Part shown: in pieces, positions 33,601 to 43,723 of the stretch
Position numbering within the stretch: position 1 is the stretch's first letter
How the letters are laid out: each line of letters begins with the position of its first letter
NCBI GenBank assembly: GCA_020747065.1
Contig: JAGMVK010000005.1
Span: forward strand, 1,364,001 to 1,428,000
Length of the DNA stretch: 64,000 nucleotides
From: Cadophora sp. MPI-SDFR-AT-0126
Lineage: Eukaryota > Ascomycota > Leotiomycetes > Helotiales > Ploettnerulaceae
Reading direction: 5' to 3'
Notes under the pieces: model-generated
Told to the model about the DNA's origin: nothing
What the model saw: only the letters and a program-made list of their open reading frames with translations
Databases searched by the model: none
Position numbers and translations under genes: made by a program

Positions 33601-34674
33601 GACGCACGCGGTACCGCCAAACTCTTCATCCAGTGGATCTACCGATTCGGACATACTCCGGAGTCGATTGTATCGGATCGAGGGCCGCAGTTCGTCTCAT
33701 CGTTTTGGAAAGAGTTCTGCCGGATCATCGGCGTTAAAGTCAAGCTTTCTACGGCATATCACAAGGAGACCGATGGCCAGACGGAGATCATGAACAGGTA
33801 TATCGATCAGAGATTACGGCCATTTGTCAACTTCTACCAGGACAACTGGAGCGAACTGATTCCATTAATAGATCGAGCCCAGATAACCCTTCCTCATGCC
33901 TCCATTGGTATGGCCCCGTACCGGCTCAAATTCGGATCAGATCCGAGGAATAGTTGGGATTGGAACTCTCCTAAAGCTACCACTCCTCTGGAAAGGCTCA
34001 ACTACCGTGATGCTAAAGCAGTGGCAGAACGCATGAAAGAGGCGTGGGAGTTGGCTAAATCGAATATGCAGGCTGCGCAGGATCGCATGGCAAGAGCTGT
34101 AAACCAGCATCGCAGACCTGTCGATTTCCAAGTAGGTGACAAAGTGTACCTGTCTACCAAGAACCTCAAAAGCCACCGACCAAGCCGCAAGCTCGGTAAT
34201 CAATGGGAAGGGCCATTTGAAATCCTACGTCAAGTAGGGAACTCCTATCAGCTCCAGTTACCTGCAGGATCGAATATTCATGATGTGTTTGCTCCTGAGC
34301 TGTTGTTCCGGGACCCAAATGACCCCTTACCTGGTCAGGAACAGCCCCGAAACCCCCCCGAGGTAATTGAGGGACAAGAAGAATGGGAAGTGCAAGAAGT
34401 TCTCGCATCGCGATTGTACCGCAACACCTTAAAGTATCAAGTCAGTTGGGTAGGCCACGATCCTGATACTACATGGTACAACGCGTCTAATTTGATGGGG
34501 TCGCCTCACAAGTTAAGAGATTTTCACCAAGTTAACCCTTCTGCTCCGGGACCACCCCGAAACCTGCCCGAATGGTTAGCCGCATGGGAGAATGGAGAAG
34601 ACGACTACAGTCACTTGGAAGACAATAGACCAGTTGGCAAGACGGCAAAACGAGGTTTGATTCAGACCATCTAA
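30649..34674 (+). CDS. Pol polyprotein (protease, RT, RNase H, integrase, chromodomain)
   Basis: The frame is open from 30649 to 34674, about 1,340 codons without a stop; the first ATG in it is at 30745. Order: aspartic protease with ADTGA (about 30817), reverse transcriptase with YLDD (32128-32139), RNase H with TDASD (about 32574) and a DHRSLEYF motif, an HHCC zinc-binding region, integrase D at 33496, D at 33676 and E at 33784 (D, D-35-E spacing) and a C-terminal chromodomain (VSWVGHDPDTTWYNASNL). The protease-RT-RNase H-integrase order and chromodomain define a Ty3/Gypsy chromovirus; the chromodomain probably targets heterochromatin, which fits its place in the AT-rich block. How pol is translated from the -1 frame is not clear. 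Confidence 0.95.
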   Translation, partial: GRSNAGKRRGLGKDSFLGLRKCDLSKLDLNSLMGGKQFVVNCTLSMNGLGVALSALADTGANGYLFVNRTISTRLSRALGVKIQPLPHTVPIRGFQNSVRSHATHYMRLHLTIDGRRVYNCPFVILDLGKQDMIIGVKWMRRFRLKLQTDQNRFLWPSDYPPTKQWSRELVLPFPRTQLPPRRDYQSDANRRDLAIQKDEMRRKHLPFTVQMLGEHLLRVAPEPAPILSPASEGPLRVRKLKCKPSRTPPTSVFICEISANAFHFNMKRKDTEFFQTSIYEIDRILQEQYEPEDPDTARLLSERLPKQYQHLKSAFSKKDADTLPPHRYYDHKIHLEGPLPDAYSPLYRQSTEELKVMKEYLLENLDKGFIESSQSPFASPVLFVKKPDGGLRFCIDYRKLNALTRKDAYPIPRIDELLARVSNAKIFTKLDIRAAFNRIRMDPASEEYTTFRTRYGSYKCKVLPFGLCNGPGTYQRYMNDVLLDYLDNFCMAYLDDILIYSESVGEHQAHVESVLKRLMEAGLQADIKKCEFHVTRTKYLGYIVTTEGIEADPEKVEPLRNWKYPKTVTAVKSYLGFCGFYRQFIRNFGLIAKPLSALTRPTVAWNWTEECRVAFEELRKQLLSIQRIYHFQPELPTKLETDASDGVIAGVVSQQHDDKQWYPLGFYSHVLNGHEPNWEIHDKELYAIVESFHKWRPELMSLRNRIEVYSDHRSLEYFMTTKVLTAKQARWMEFLSDFNFQIMYTPGKDNQRADILSRREQDLEVQKQVQKDSRSRTLLAPGRLDPRINSELAERFVSSVVAASLSPLTTAEAEAPPNAPLDSFNLIEKLCQDNRTAFADVRKSLPKDYSIKDGLLLFKDRLCVQRNTPLCTRLIKEVHDQPSIAHPSGLKTYQLLAPKYYWVGMGSDCNRYVRNCRACQFSHSKHSKQQGLLHPLPIPSYPMQHLCMDYKDFPKDKHGYDRILVFIDRLGKDSVTIPCHQDIDARGTAKLFIQWIYRFGHTPESIVSDRGPQFVSSFWKEFCRIIGVKVKLSTAYHKETDGQTEIMNRYIDQRLRPFVNFYQDNWSELIPLIDRAQITLPHASIGMAPYRLKFGSDPRNSWDWNSPKATTPLERLNYRDAKAVAERMKEAWELAKSNMQAAQDRMARAVNQHRRPVDFQVGDKVYLSTKNLKSHRPSRKLGNQWEGPFEILRQVGNSYQLQLPAGSNIHDVFAPELLFRDPNDPLPGQEQPRNPPEVIEGQEEWEVQEVLASRLYRNTLKYQVSWVGHDPDTTWYNASNLMGSPHKLRDFHQVNPSAPGPPRNLPEWLAAWENGEDDYSHLEDNRPVGKTAKRGLIQTI

Positions 34675-34842
34675 ATACCCTCTGATTCAAAGCACCAACG
34701 CCGCGGTCTTGCGACTGCACCCCAGCCAGAACATCTCACCGGTTTCGCCACAGGGGGCTACTCCCGTATGAGAAGTCTGACCGAAGGTACAGCCACGAAG
34801 AACCAACGACGAAGCCAATCCGAAACAGGGCCTATTCTCCCC

Positions 34843-35747
34843 CTATTCCAAGTTATTTGGAATCTCCTCTCCCTCCCCCGCGCCACCAGGGCGTCCACTA
34901 CTTCGAGTTGCCCGGAAACGGGCCGGCAACTCTCCCTCCTCCTCCTCCCCCTCCACTCTCTTACGCTTGACACCACCACGACGAACGGTCTCAGCCACCT
35001 TGGTGGCACCGGCGGCAATCTCCTCTCGGATTTGGCCTAGGGCCAAAACCAGACCCTATTCACACGTCAATCGGAGGTCATTCTAATCTCGCACAGGGGA
35101 AAACAGGTATATTCAGAACCAGATCTCTATCCCAGATGGAGATAGTTACAAGCGAAACTTATGACAGAAGAAAAAGACAAAAGAAAAGGGGGTAACCTAC
35201 AGCTTGTTGTGCGGCCAGATCCGCAACAGCCCGGCGAAGAGCACGGGTTTCCTCCAACAACTCCAACTGCAGCTCACCCTGTGTCTTGGGGGCATTGGCG
35301 GCAGCAACACGCAATCCGGCATCGATCTCTTGGGAGGCAGAAATGATACCCTCATTGTCTTTGGCGGTGATGGCGAGGGAGAGCTTGTGATATTCCTCAG
35401 CCATATAGTGCGGAATCTGGTACAGAAATCAGTATTTTGGCTTATCCGGATCACAATCGGACCACATTCACAACAATCGGGATTTGGGAAAAGGAAATGG
35501 GGAGTACCTACGGGATTGCACTTTTCTGCTTGCTTCTTGCAGTACGCACACTTCTTGCTTCTGGCACTGTTGAACTCGCAAACATGGTCTGGTTCCGTGG
35601 CGAGCAGACGGACGCATCGGATGCAATGCTTGCGGTAGGCGGACTCGAGGGCGTTGACGGGGGTTGGAGCAGGCACTGTTTATGTCAATACACCGAATCA
35701 ACTCCGAATCACCGCTGAACCACCAGGAATTCAGAACTTAACTTACT
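34843..35747 (-). CDS. Antisense accessory gene inside the retrotransposon (Cys-rich, coiled-coil protein)
   Basis: Predicted CDS complement(34843..35055, 35201..35416, 35512..35675, 35747), 197 aa, between pol and the 3' LTR on the opposite strand. The ATG is built across a splice site: A at 35747, then a 71-nt intron, then TG. Residues 17-53 hold six cysteines (C18, C21, C33, C43, C46, C53) with two CxxC pairs, likely zinc-binding. Residues 60-145 are helical and Leu/Glu/Ala-rich (LQLELLEETRALRRAVADLA). Then come a basic VKRKRV patch (possible nuclear signal) and a Glu/Gly-rich tail. Introns are 71, 95 and 145 nt with GT-AG ends. Because they lie on the antisense strand, they are not removed from the genomic RNA and survive retrotransposition. 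Function unknown; not gag-, pol- or env-like. Confidence 0.7.
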
Positions 35748-36140
35748 CTCGAATTGCTTATTTTGTTTGATACGGACTATCAAAATGTATTAGCAATATG
35801 TACAGATCGACAAATCTCCATGTACAAGGTTCGCTTACAGAGCTTGAAGTTGTAGTTGTTTGAAGAAGAAAGTCAGAATTCTGGAGATCTGCGCTGTTAA
35901 GTACTACAACACGCACAATAGCAAGCAATTATGGCCTCACCAGACCTGGTTCGGACGCCTTTCGGACGGCTTTACAGTCAGGTTACTACCTCGCTTACCA
36001 CTGCTATTGTTGTTGACCAGCACTGCCGGATCAACACTTCCTCCGGAATCTCCCTACCAAAGCTGTATATCTCTACTGTTTTGTACAACGATAATTCTAC
36101 GTGGAAATACGATTCAGAGCTTGGGGGCAAGCTCTCTTAC

Positions 36141-36153
36141 AGGAGGGGGGTGA
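36141..36153 (+). other. Polypurine tract
   Basis: The run aggaggggggtga directly precedes the 3' LTR and would prime plus-strand DNA synthesis. Confidence 0.8.
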
Positions 36154-36375
36154 TGTAACGTTGAAGTGACGGAAGTGCTGGAAATAGGGGTACTCAGGTT
36201 TAGCCGGAATATTACCGGACGGAAGCCGGACCAGATTCGTGTATATATAGGACCGCTCCTCCTGTGAGGGCTCCTTACCTTCTTGTTTCCTTCGTACCAG
36301 ACCTATAATATTACTATTTGCCTACCCTCTTGCTCCCATACTTGATACTGCACTTAGTAATATTGTGTCGTTACA
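36154..36375 (+). repeat. 3' LTR of intact element
   Basis: 222 bp, with one observed difference from the 5' LTR (T at 36366 versus C at 28827). It is followed by gtgtt (36376-36380), the inverted match of the right flank of the solo LTR (aacac, 21960-21964). Confidence 0.95.
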
Positions 36376-38489
36376 GTGTTATTATAGATTATAAAGCTTT
36401 AGAATACTTTATAACCTCTAAATAACTAAATACTTAATAAGCTTAATAAACTAAACTCCTAGCTAATTATAATTTCATGATTACTTACTACCTTAGAGCT
36501 CATAACCCTCTAGCTAACGCCCTCTCTCGTAAGCTAGATAAGCTGGACTAATAGAACGTAAAAAAGAAGACGTAGCGCTTATAGTAACTCCTTCGCTATA
36601 ATTAAATTAACTCTAGCCTTCTCCTTTAAGAGATTCAGCTAGATAACGACGCGACCTGACTAAGGGTAAGTATAAGGGCTACTGTATCCCTCCTTACGTT
36701 CTCTATAGTATAACAAGTCCTTAACGCTAACTGCGACGCTTCTTCCCTTAAGACTCTTTGCTAATAAGCTACCTCTAGTTCCTTAGGTAAGCTAAGTATG
36801 GAAGAAGACCTCTTATTATATAAAAGTAGACTTTTAGTCCTAGATATTAATTACCTTTATACTCTAATAGTCCAAGAGGTTTATAATTAAATTATAATAG
36901 TATACCTTAGTACTAAGAAAACCGTCCGACTTCTCTCTTCTTAGTACTAGTAGTATAGTATTAGTAAGATAGTAAAGTAATATTACCGTAATTATTACAC
37001 TTACTGACGAATTTAAGTCCCCTGGGATAAGAAGCTTAGTTTCCTCTACTCTTTATTTATTCTGTCTCGCCCCTAGGAATATATTATAATAGATTATTAC
37101 TTATTTAATAAAGATAAATATAGATTTAATAATATACTTATATTTATTAACTGTTTTAGTAAATAGGTAATAAGTATTCCCTACTAGAAGATAATAGATA
37201 CTTATTAACTTGCTTATATATATATCTACTATATATATTAATACTTTAGCGCCCTCTTAAGTATTACTTCTAATAAAGGTCCTTAATTCGTGTTTAGATT
37301 CTGGACAACTATTTACTAGATTCTAGGTATTAAAAGATAGCTATCTACTACCGACTACCCCTAGATAAATAGCTAGACTAAAGTATATAACTAATACCTC
37401 TAGCGAAAACTCCGGCCTTTTATCAGTTACTATTAAAATAACTAGTTCGAATTCTTACTTATTATAGACTATACGCAGATAATACTCTCCTATAACTCTT
37501 TAAGAGGTTTCTCCCTCTTTAAAGTAATCTATAGATATACCCCTTACATAGATTAGAATTAAAGAATTAACTTACTAGACTTAATTACTTTAACTAATAA
37601 GTTAAATACTTAATAAGCTATTAAATATACCGCACAATACTTTAAAGTATAGTAGATAGCTTAGTTAAATCTTTCTATAGCTTAGACTAGAATAGCTTAG
37701 TTATATAATCTCTCTCGCTATAAGGTTAACTTTAATAAAGGCAGCTTCATCTGGCTTAATATACGTTACTTTAAGATACTCCGACTATTTAAGAAACTAA
37801 ACCTACTTATGAATGGACTATTCTAAGTACTCGAGAAGGTTAGTAACTTATACTACCTAAAATTACTAATAAGTATAAAAGTCTATAATATCTTTCTCGT
37901 AAGTAAATTATGAAAGGACCCCTAAAACCCCCTACTAAAGTAAGTTTAAGAACTACTTCTATTAATTAATATTACTAAAGATAATAAATAGGAGTTAAAG
38001 GAAGTACTTACTTACTATAAGCAATACTTAATACTCTCTTACTATATCACCTAGCTAAACTATAATATTGATTTAATATAGTATAATACCTTAGACCTTA
38101 AATATACTCCCTATAAAATCAAAGACTTCTATCTTAACTACCCTAAGTAAGTAGGACTGCCTATAAAGCTCCCTAAATAACTAAAAGCTTAGAAAGATAG
38201 TATTAATAATTACAACTACCTTAATAGAAATTAAGAAATAGTAGGATGCTCAAGGATAAGCTTTTTCCGGAAGGGGGGGGTAGTATAATAGCAGAGCCTC
38301 ACGGCAGAGCCTTGGGGTAGATACTGGATTTCAGGGCAATTTCCGCATGCCCGCCTAAGCGAGATGAAGCGAATCTCCCTGTATATTACCTCTCCCCCTC
38401 CATACCTTCTTTACTACGTAGTTATAGATTCTAAGAAACTCTTATTATCGTTATATATCTCTTTGTTGATATATGAGGCAGTAGTTACA
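36376..38489 (+). mobile_element. RIP-degraded Ty3/Gypsy element E2, 3' part (RNase H, integrase, chromodomain, LTR)
   Basis: The plus strand continues RNase H with a DYKALEYF motif (about 36389-36412), then an integrase region with many RIP stops and a C-terminal chromodomain-like stretch near 38080-38160. A polypurine tract (ggaagggggggg) ends at 38280. A putative LTR of about 209 bp follows (38281-38489, ends tagtata and gttaca); its borders are tentative because no second copy was found. The upstream part of the element is at 21960-24672 on the minus strand. Confidence 0.75.
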
Positions 38490-38549
38490 CGTGACCGCTG
38501 TCTTTCTAGAGCAAGGCGTCACAGATAGCCTATCGACTTAAGAGCTAGC

Positions 38550-40250
38550 CGAAAAACGAGATACGGCCTATTCTATATTAATAAGTTACTTTAAGTATAA
38601 TACGGACCACTCGGACAATACTCTGTACCTCTATTCAGAGTTTCCGGCTTATTATGTGTAGAACTAGAGTATCCGTAAATAAACCCACTATAAGAAAGAA
38701 GAGAATCGAATCAACTAAATATATTATTATAGCCCGATTTCAGGTAAGCGCTTCTATTTACAGCTACTTCTTATAATTATCTAGTAAGTAAAATCGTACA
38801 AGTAATTATACCAGTTTCAGGGCGTTATATATAACATATATAAGGCCGCCTATATCGTATACGAATTAGCTAATAATAACTAGGAATAGTACTATTATTT
38901 CAATGAGGCTATCCTCTTTACTCCTATAGTTAGTTTACGAATATTATTCTTAACTAAGCTATATCAATAGGAGATTACAGATCCGCAAGCTATTTAGGAT
39001 AAGTATAAAGTCTATTTCTATAACGATTTACTTTTTAAGTTATAAAAAAGAAGAGGCTCTCTTAGTTTCCCCTTACTATTAATTAATCCTCACTTTAATT
39101 ACAATCTCTTTTTACTTACTAGTAAGCTTATAGATTAATAGGTATCTCTTCCGAACTTTAGTCTACCGCAGTATATCTGAGATTAGACTTATAAACACGC
39201 AGAGTAGACTACTAGAGTATAAGGCAACGATCTAGTATCTCACGCACTAAGTATAAGAGATTAATTAAATATAGACTAACGTACTACCTTTATAGAGATT
39301 ATAACTGCAATTAATATAAACCCGTAAACAACTCACTTCTATATCTAAGGCTAGGGAGGCTCCGAAAAGATATTTCTCTATAAGATATTATGTTATTACT
39401 ATCATGGACAAGAAAAATCAGTCCTCTATATTACTTCTACGAAAATTGCGACCCTGTTATTACTTAATAGACGTACGTCATACTTGTAATTTAAGATTCC
39501 CTTAGATTTACATAAGTAGTCTATAAATAGTATTACTTAGTAGAGCGCCCTTAGTACGCTACTTCATAACGTGGATTTACTAATCTAGAACAAGGTGCCT
39601 ATATAATATAAGTACTGCTTTAAAGTAGTCTATCGTTTACTAGTTAATTTACGAATAGTTACAGATAATATTCTCTTTAGCGGAGTACTTATAATCCTTA
39701 GAAGTAACTTTACATAGATCTTACCTATTATTTCTCGCGATACATAAGCTAATATTATAAGCGCTTACCTCCAGAAGTCGTTTATCTAGCCACAATTAAG
39801 ACGGATTACTTTACAGGTTAATATATAGGTCCGCGAGGGGGTCTATAATCCGGAATTCGTGAATTAGATCTATAATATTTTATATGATCCTATATAAGAA
39901 TATATAGTTATAATCCCAGCGTATATTTATTAATCTATTAGTGTTTCCGGCTTAATTAATTATATATACCCGCGAGATCTCATATTACAGTCACCCTCAA
40001 CTGATATTAACCGAAACGCGTTTCCCTACCAAAACCTATACCTTCCACTTCAAAACTTAAAGGTGTTCTTAAATACTTCTCAGTGGACCTTAGAGTAGAG
40101 CTATTATTTAAAGTAATTACTTTATAAATATAAGCTTTATATCTAATTCCTTAAAGTAGTTATAAAGTAAATGTATATAAAAAGCGCAAGTAATCGCGAA
40201 ACGCGCTTTTCCCCGCAAAATTCGACACGAAAGTAGCGCGTGAGACTTTA
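38550..40250 (+). pseudogene. RIP-degraded PIF1/Helitron-type DNA helicase
   Basis: Through many stops the plus strand can be followed as a PIF1-like helicase. A degraded Walker A (G-x-G-G-S-x-K-x-F, 39349-39375) follows a FYIQGQ-like lead-in; then come a STKIA segment, a degraded Walker B region near 39590 (LLIWDE-type), a QLRRITLQVN stretch near 39790 and a PRDLILQSPST segment near 39970. Such helicases form the C-terminal part of Helitron RepHel proteins. No Rep/HUH domain was seen; the upstream part may have been lost where E2 ends (38489). A host PIF1 copy is less likely, given the location in the repeat block. Confidence 0.6.
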
Positions 40251-41270
40251 GAGATTAATCAATCTTTATTTTTATTAAGTATATTACAATCGGAACTTAT
40301 GAAAGTATTCTAATAGCTTGAATTATAAAGAATATAATAGGATTTAATTACTCGTTCAGAGGGTGCGCGGGAAATCCGAGTGCACGAGAGTGAGTTTTGG
40401 TGGGGAATCGCTAAATGTTTAATATCAGTTGCCTAGTACTGTACGAGCTATAAGAGACCCGTCGGCGTTTAGCAATCAGTGTTTACTATTAACCTTAAAT
40501 ACTACTATTACAGAACTTAATAAGATAATTCTTACACGCCTTCTAAGCTAAGTATAGAATTATTAATCCGTAGATACACACCTTATAGATATAGATACAG
40601 CTAAGAAATGGATCTATTAATTTCCAGTTAAGATATTACAGAAGATTAACCTTCTATTACTTTCGCCTTCACAACTTTATCTAAAAATTAGCTTACCTAT
40701 TCTACTTTTACAGAACTTAACGCCTCCGGAAGGCCTCTATAACAGTACCCGTATAATTATAACTAGTTTACAGAAGCACTATATTAAAGTGAGAATCCTT
40801 GGAGGTGATTTTAACAAGTAATTATAAGTACTACTATATATCAAGTTATCTACAACAGATAACGAGTTAAGTATTACTCTTAAATATAAGTAATTTCTGG
40901 TCCGTTTATACTTTACTATAACAATTAATAAGTCTTAAGGGTAATTGTTTCATATCATTAAGTTAGATTTACAGACACCGGTCTTTATATACAGTTAATT
41001 ATATATTAAGCTTTCACGAATATTATTTATAGATAAGTTAAGTATACTTTTACTAATTGAAAATAGAGGTTATACACCTAATATTATATTTCTAAAAGTA
41101 TTAATAAATATTTATTAACTCTATAAAGGTTTATAGCTATTTACAAGTCAGTATTATATCTATAAATTACATTTTAAGACTGAAAATACGTAAGGTAAAC
41201 TGGAATTCCTATTTTAAAGTAAATTATACTCTTATAAGGGACCCTTAATAGGATTTATAGCTTAGGGCTA
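40251..41270. other. AT-rich degraded sequence, unassigned
   Basis: Strongly AT-rich with dense stops in all frames. A less degraded GC-richer patch lies near 40360-40420. I cannot assign it to any element. Confidence 0.5.
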
Positions 41271-41279
41271 GGTTCCCGG

Positions 41280-42313
41280 GGAATCTCTAGGATATCCTAA
41301 TCTGTCTCCTCTTCCTTATCCTCCTCCACCTCTCTCTCCTCTAGTACCTCCGCCTCCTCTTTATATAGAGCTACTAGCTTTCTATAAAGCTTAGCGAAAT
41401 AGTATACTCTTTAAGAGGGAGTATAGTAGTGGTAAGTGCGGCGGACTATACTTATAATAGCAGGGCCTAAAAAGGCAGCGCAGCGGCCTATTACAGGTTA
41501 ATTATAGTCTGTTAAATATTAAGAAAGAGTACTTACAGGTAATTAAAGAGTTACTAAGAGCGACCTAGGCATTTATACGACGATAGGAGCGATCCGCTAA
41601 AGGGTTAGAGGGACTTGCAGCAGCTGTAGCGGTAGCGGCAATAAGAGCTAGAGCTAGAGCTGGGACTGGAGCTAGGGTATTAAAGCCTACGGATCCGTAA
41701 GTACCTGTTACGAACTAAATTAGAGCAGGAATCTAACTTATAGAGGGAGTAATACTTACCTTTATTACTATAATAGTAGTTAGCGTAGGAGCCGGATAAA
41801 AAACCACTAATAATAATATAGTCTAACTAAAGATTAAATCCCTATTAGTAATAGCTATAACTCAAAGATATAATATATCTAACTAATACCTATTAGTAAC
41901 TATACACGTCCGTAATAACTTGAAAATATAAGTGAAGGGTTAGAAATCTCTCTTTTTAAAACAAAAACTTACTAATTTAGATATATTATACCTTTAAGTT
42001 AGAGGACCAACTACTAGTAAAGACCTAACTCGCACACAATATAGTAGCGCAAATAGTAAGCAGGGCAGATAACCTTAGTATAGCTAAGGTATGACCGTTA
42101 GGGAGGGCAGGCCTTACGAATACCTATTAGCTACGTTACAGACTATAAAAGGACTGTAAATACAACTTACATAGTGAAGATAGGAGGGGGGAAAGGAGCG
42201 GTAGTAGCTTAAGTAGCAGGAGCTGGAGCGGCAGGGGTAGGAGTAGCTGGAGCAGAAGAAGCAGGAGCAGTAGGGGCGGCGGCGCCGGCGATAATAGAGG
42301 TATTATTAGACAT
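41280..42313 (-). pseudogene. RIP-degraded minus-strand gene, Ala/Pro-rich start, Cys motif, acidic end
   Basis: From an ATG at 42313 the minus strand reads MSNNTSIIAGAAAPTAPASS and further Ala/Pro/Thr residues, then a stop in the position of a Gln codon. Further on, a degraded CPAC...VCEL pattern lies at about 42070-42030. An Ala/Ser-rich segment follows near 41560-41670, and a Glu-rich end (about 41365-41305, EEAEVLEERE). Possible intron ends occur between these. The CxxC...VCE arrangement and acidic tail resemble, loosely, the antisense accessory gene at 34843-35747. The stops and Tyr-for-His changes fit RIP. Homology is an inference. Confidence 0.35.
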
Positions 42314-42845
42314 CCTACAGTCTATAAGTATAGTTATAGATCGAAAACAGGTCCGTAGATCGAATACTTACTTAACAGTGATATTTACTTAAGAAAAAAA
42401 CTATAATTACAGGAAAGGGAAGCTCTTAAAGTACTACATCTATACTACTATTTACCTAATTTTAAATACTAAATATCATATTATATTACAATTATTTGCC
42501 TGACAATACATTATTTACGGATTTATTTGCTTCCTAACAGGCTTAAGCGGACCGTAAACGGGTTAGCCAGACCGTAGCAAAGCGAGGTCCCGTGACCCCG
42601 GAGCTTGCGAAGGGCCGTCGCGGACAAGACCTCGTGTCAGTAATATGTTCTGATCTCTTTATCGCTTCAATTAACCAGAGCGTAGATAAGTACCTAGCAT
42701 GAAATCGGCAGGTCAAAACAACTTCATTCCAGATTCATCTTGTAATGTGGTAAATAAGTCGGGGCACAGATATACTTCCAGGGGATCTGAAAAGGCACGC
42801 TGCGGCCATGGCTCGTAGACGATTTTTGGTTCGAGAAATAGGCTC

Positions 42846-43373
42846 TTACATAAATAGGACCTTGTCTTCCTCATGCTCAAGTTGAAAGTGGTGTCTACCG
42901 TTCACTTTATAGTCCCAGAAGTAGTGGATCTGCTGGTCATCGATCTCGAAACCGAAACATCGACTTGAGTTGTCGCAAGTGAGCACGCAAGAGGTCTCCA
43001 GAATGGCAGCATAGTCAGGTCCTTGGTTCAGGGGAAAATGGATCCGATTAAGGGCAACCCACCAATCAAAGTCAACAGAGATCGCGTCTTCGGGATTAAG
43101 CGAGATGGCAACTGGGATTTCCTCGACGACATTTCTAGAAATAGTTGCTCGGAAATCAAGCATCTGGGCAACAAAGACATGGTAATCGTGGCGTCCGCTT
43201 CCCCACAATCTTATCAGGGCGAGATCTTCGACTGTTGGGATCGGTGGCGGTGAGTGCGGTGAGTGTCGTTTGTCTTGTATGCGGCTGGAGACATCCAAAC
43301 TGTGGCCAACATCCCTTCCAGCACAGAGCTCAGGAACGCGAGGAAGGTCAGTGACACGTACTTCAAGTCTCAT
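42846..43373 (-). CDS. Hypothetical protein beside the repeat block
   Basis: An open frame of 175 codons from the ATG at 43373; it stays open upstream to about 43532, and a pyrimidine-rich acceptor (ctcttcttttcag) ends just before the first codons, so an upstream exon may exist. The protein has no signal peptide or clear domain. The C-terminal half contains Trp/Tyr/His-rich segments (DFDWWVALNRIHFPLNQG, YFWDYKVNGRHHFQL). I do not recognise it. It may be an intact orphan gene, or the remnant of a gene cut by the neighbouring transposons. Confidence 0.35.
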   Translation of the reverse strand: MRLEVRVTDLPRVPELCAGRDVGHSLDVSSRIQDKRHSPHSPPPIPTVEDLALIRLWGSGRHDYHVFVAQMLDFRATISRNVVEEIPVAISLNPEDAISVDFDWWVALNRIHFPLNQGPDYAAILETSCVLTCDNSSRCFGFEIDDQQIHYFWDYKVNGRHHFQLEHEEDKVLFM

Positions 43374-43723
43374 AAGCTGAAAAGAAGAGCCAATAATCGT
43401 AATTTGTAAGTAGGACCATGCTCCCAGCGTTCCGGCAAATGTTCCCCAGACAAAGATATGCCGGGTATTTAGAATGGGTCGGCTTCGACTAAGCCACGCC
43501 ACCTTTGGCTGACAGCTACGGGTATTGCACAATGCGCTTTGGCGATGGTGTCATTGCTGGTGTAATCTCTTGTGACTGGAATTTGGCGGTCGTATATATG
43601 ATAAAGTTCCCTTTGCCATATTGCTTTTTTCTTTATATCTAAAATCGCTCCTCTTTCCGTAACTTTAAGCCTCTACTTTCTTTATCTTTGCCAACTCATT
43701 AGTCGTAATTCATTTCATTTAAA

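Larger units (their letters stand above)
28615..36375 (+). mobile_element. Intact Ty3/Gypsy (chromodomain) LTR retrotransposon, 7.76 kb
   Basis: The element has two 222-bp LTRs that differ, as read, at one base (C at 28827, T at 36366). It has gag and pol open frames without stops, a primer-binding site, a polypurine tract (aggaggggggtga, about 36141-36153) and normal base composition. It sits within the RNase H regions of the RIP-degraded elements. The near-identical LTRs, open frames and lack of RIP point to recent insertion. The flanks are taact (28610-28614) and gtgtt (36376-36380), which do not match each other; see the findings on inversion. An additional gene lies on the opposite strand between pol and the 3' LTR. 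Confidence 0.96.
19150..42560. repeat. AT-rich, RIP-degraded transposon block
   Basis: Base composition falls abruptly after about 19150 and recovers near 42560. Outside the intact element (28615-36375) and the solo LTR, the sequence is dominated by A/T with very many TA steps. Former coding frames carry TAA and TAG where the retroelement family has Gln or Trp, and Tyr for His. This is the expected result of C-to-T changes at CpA on both strands (repeat-induced point mutation). The block holds at least three Ty3/Gypsy elements, a helicase relic and one degraded minus-strand gene. Confidence 0.9.

Noticed and set aside
34758..35018. Alternative minus-strand frame in the last exon of the accessory gene, rich in Arg, Val and Trp.
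   Set aside because: It would need the acceptor at 35041-35042, which puts the exon out of phase; the acceptor at 35056 keeps phase and gives the charged helix and acidic tail.
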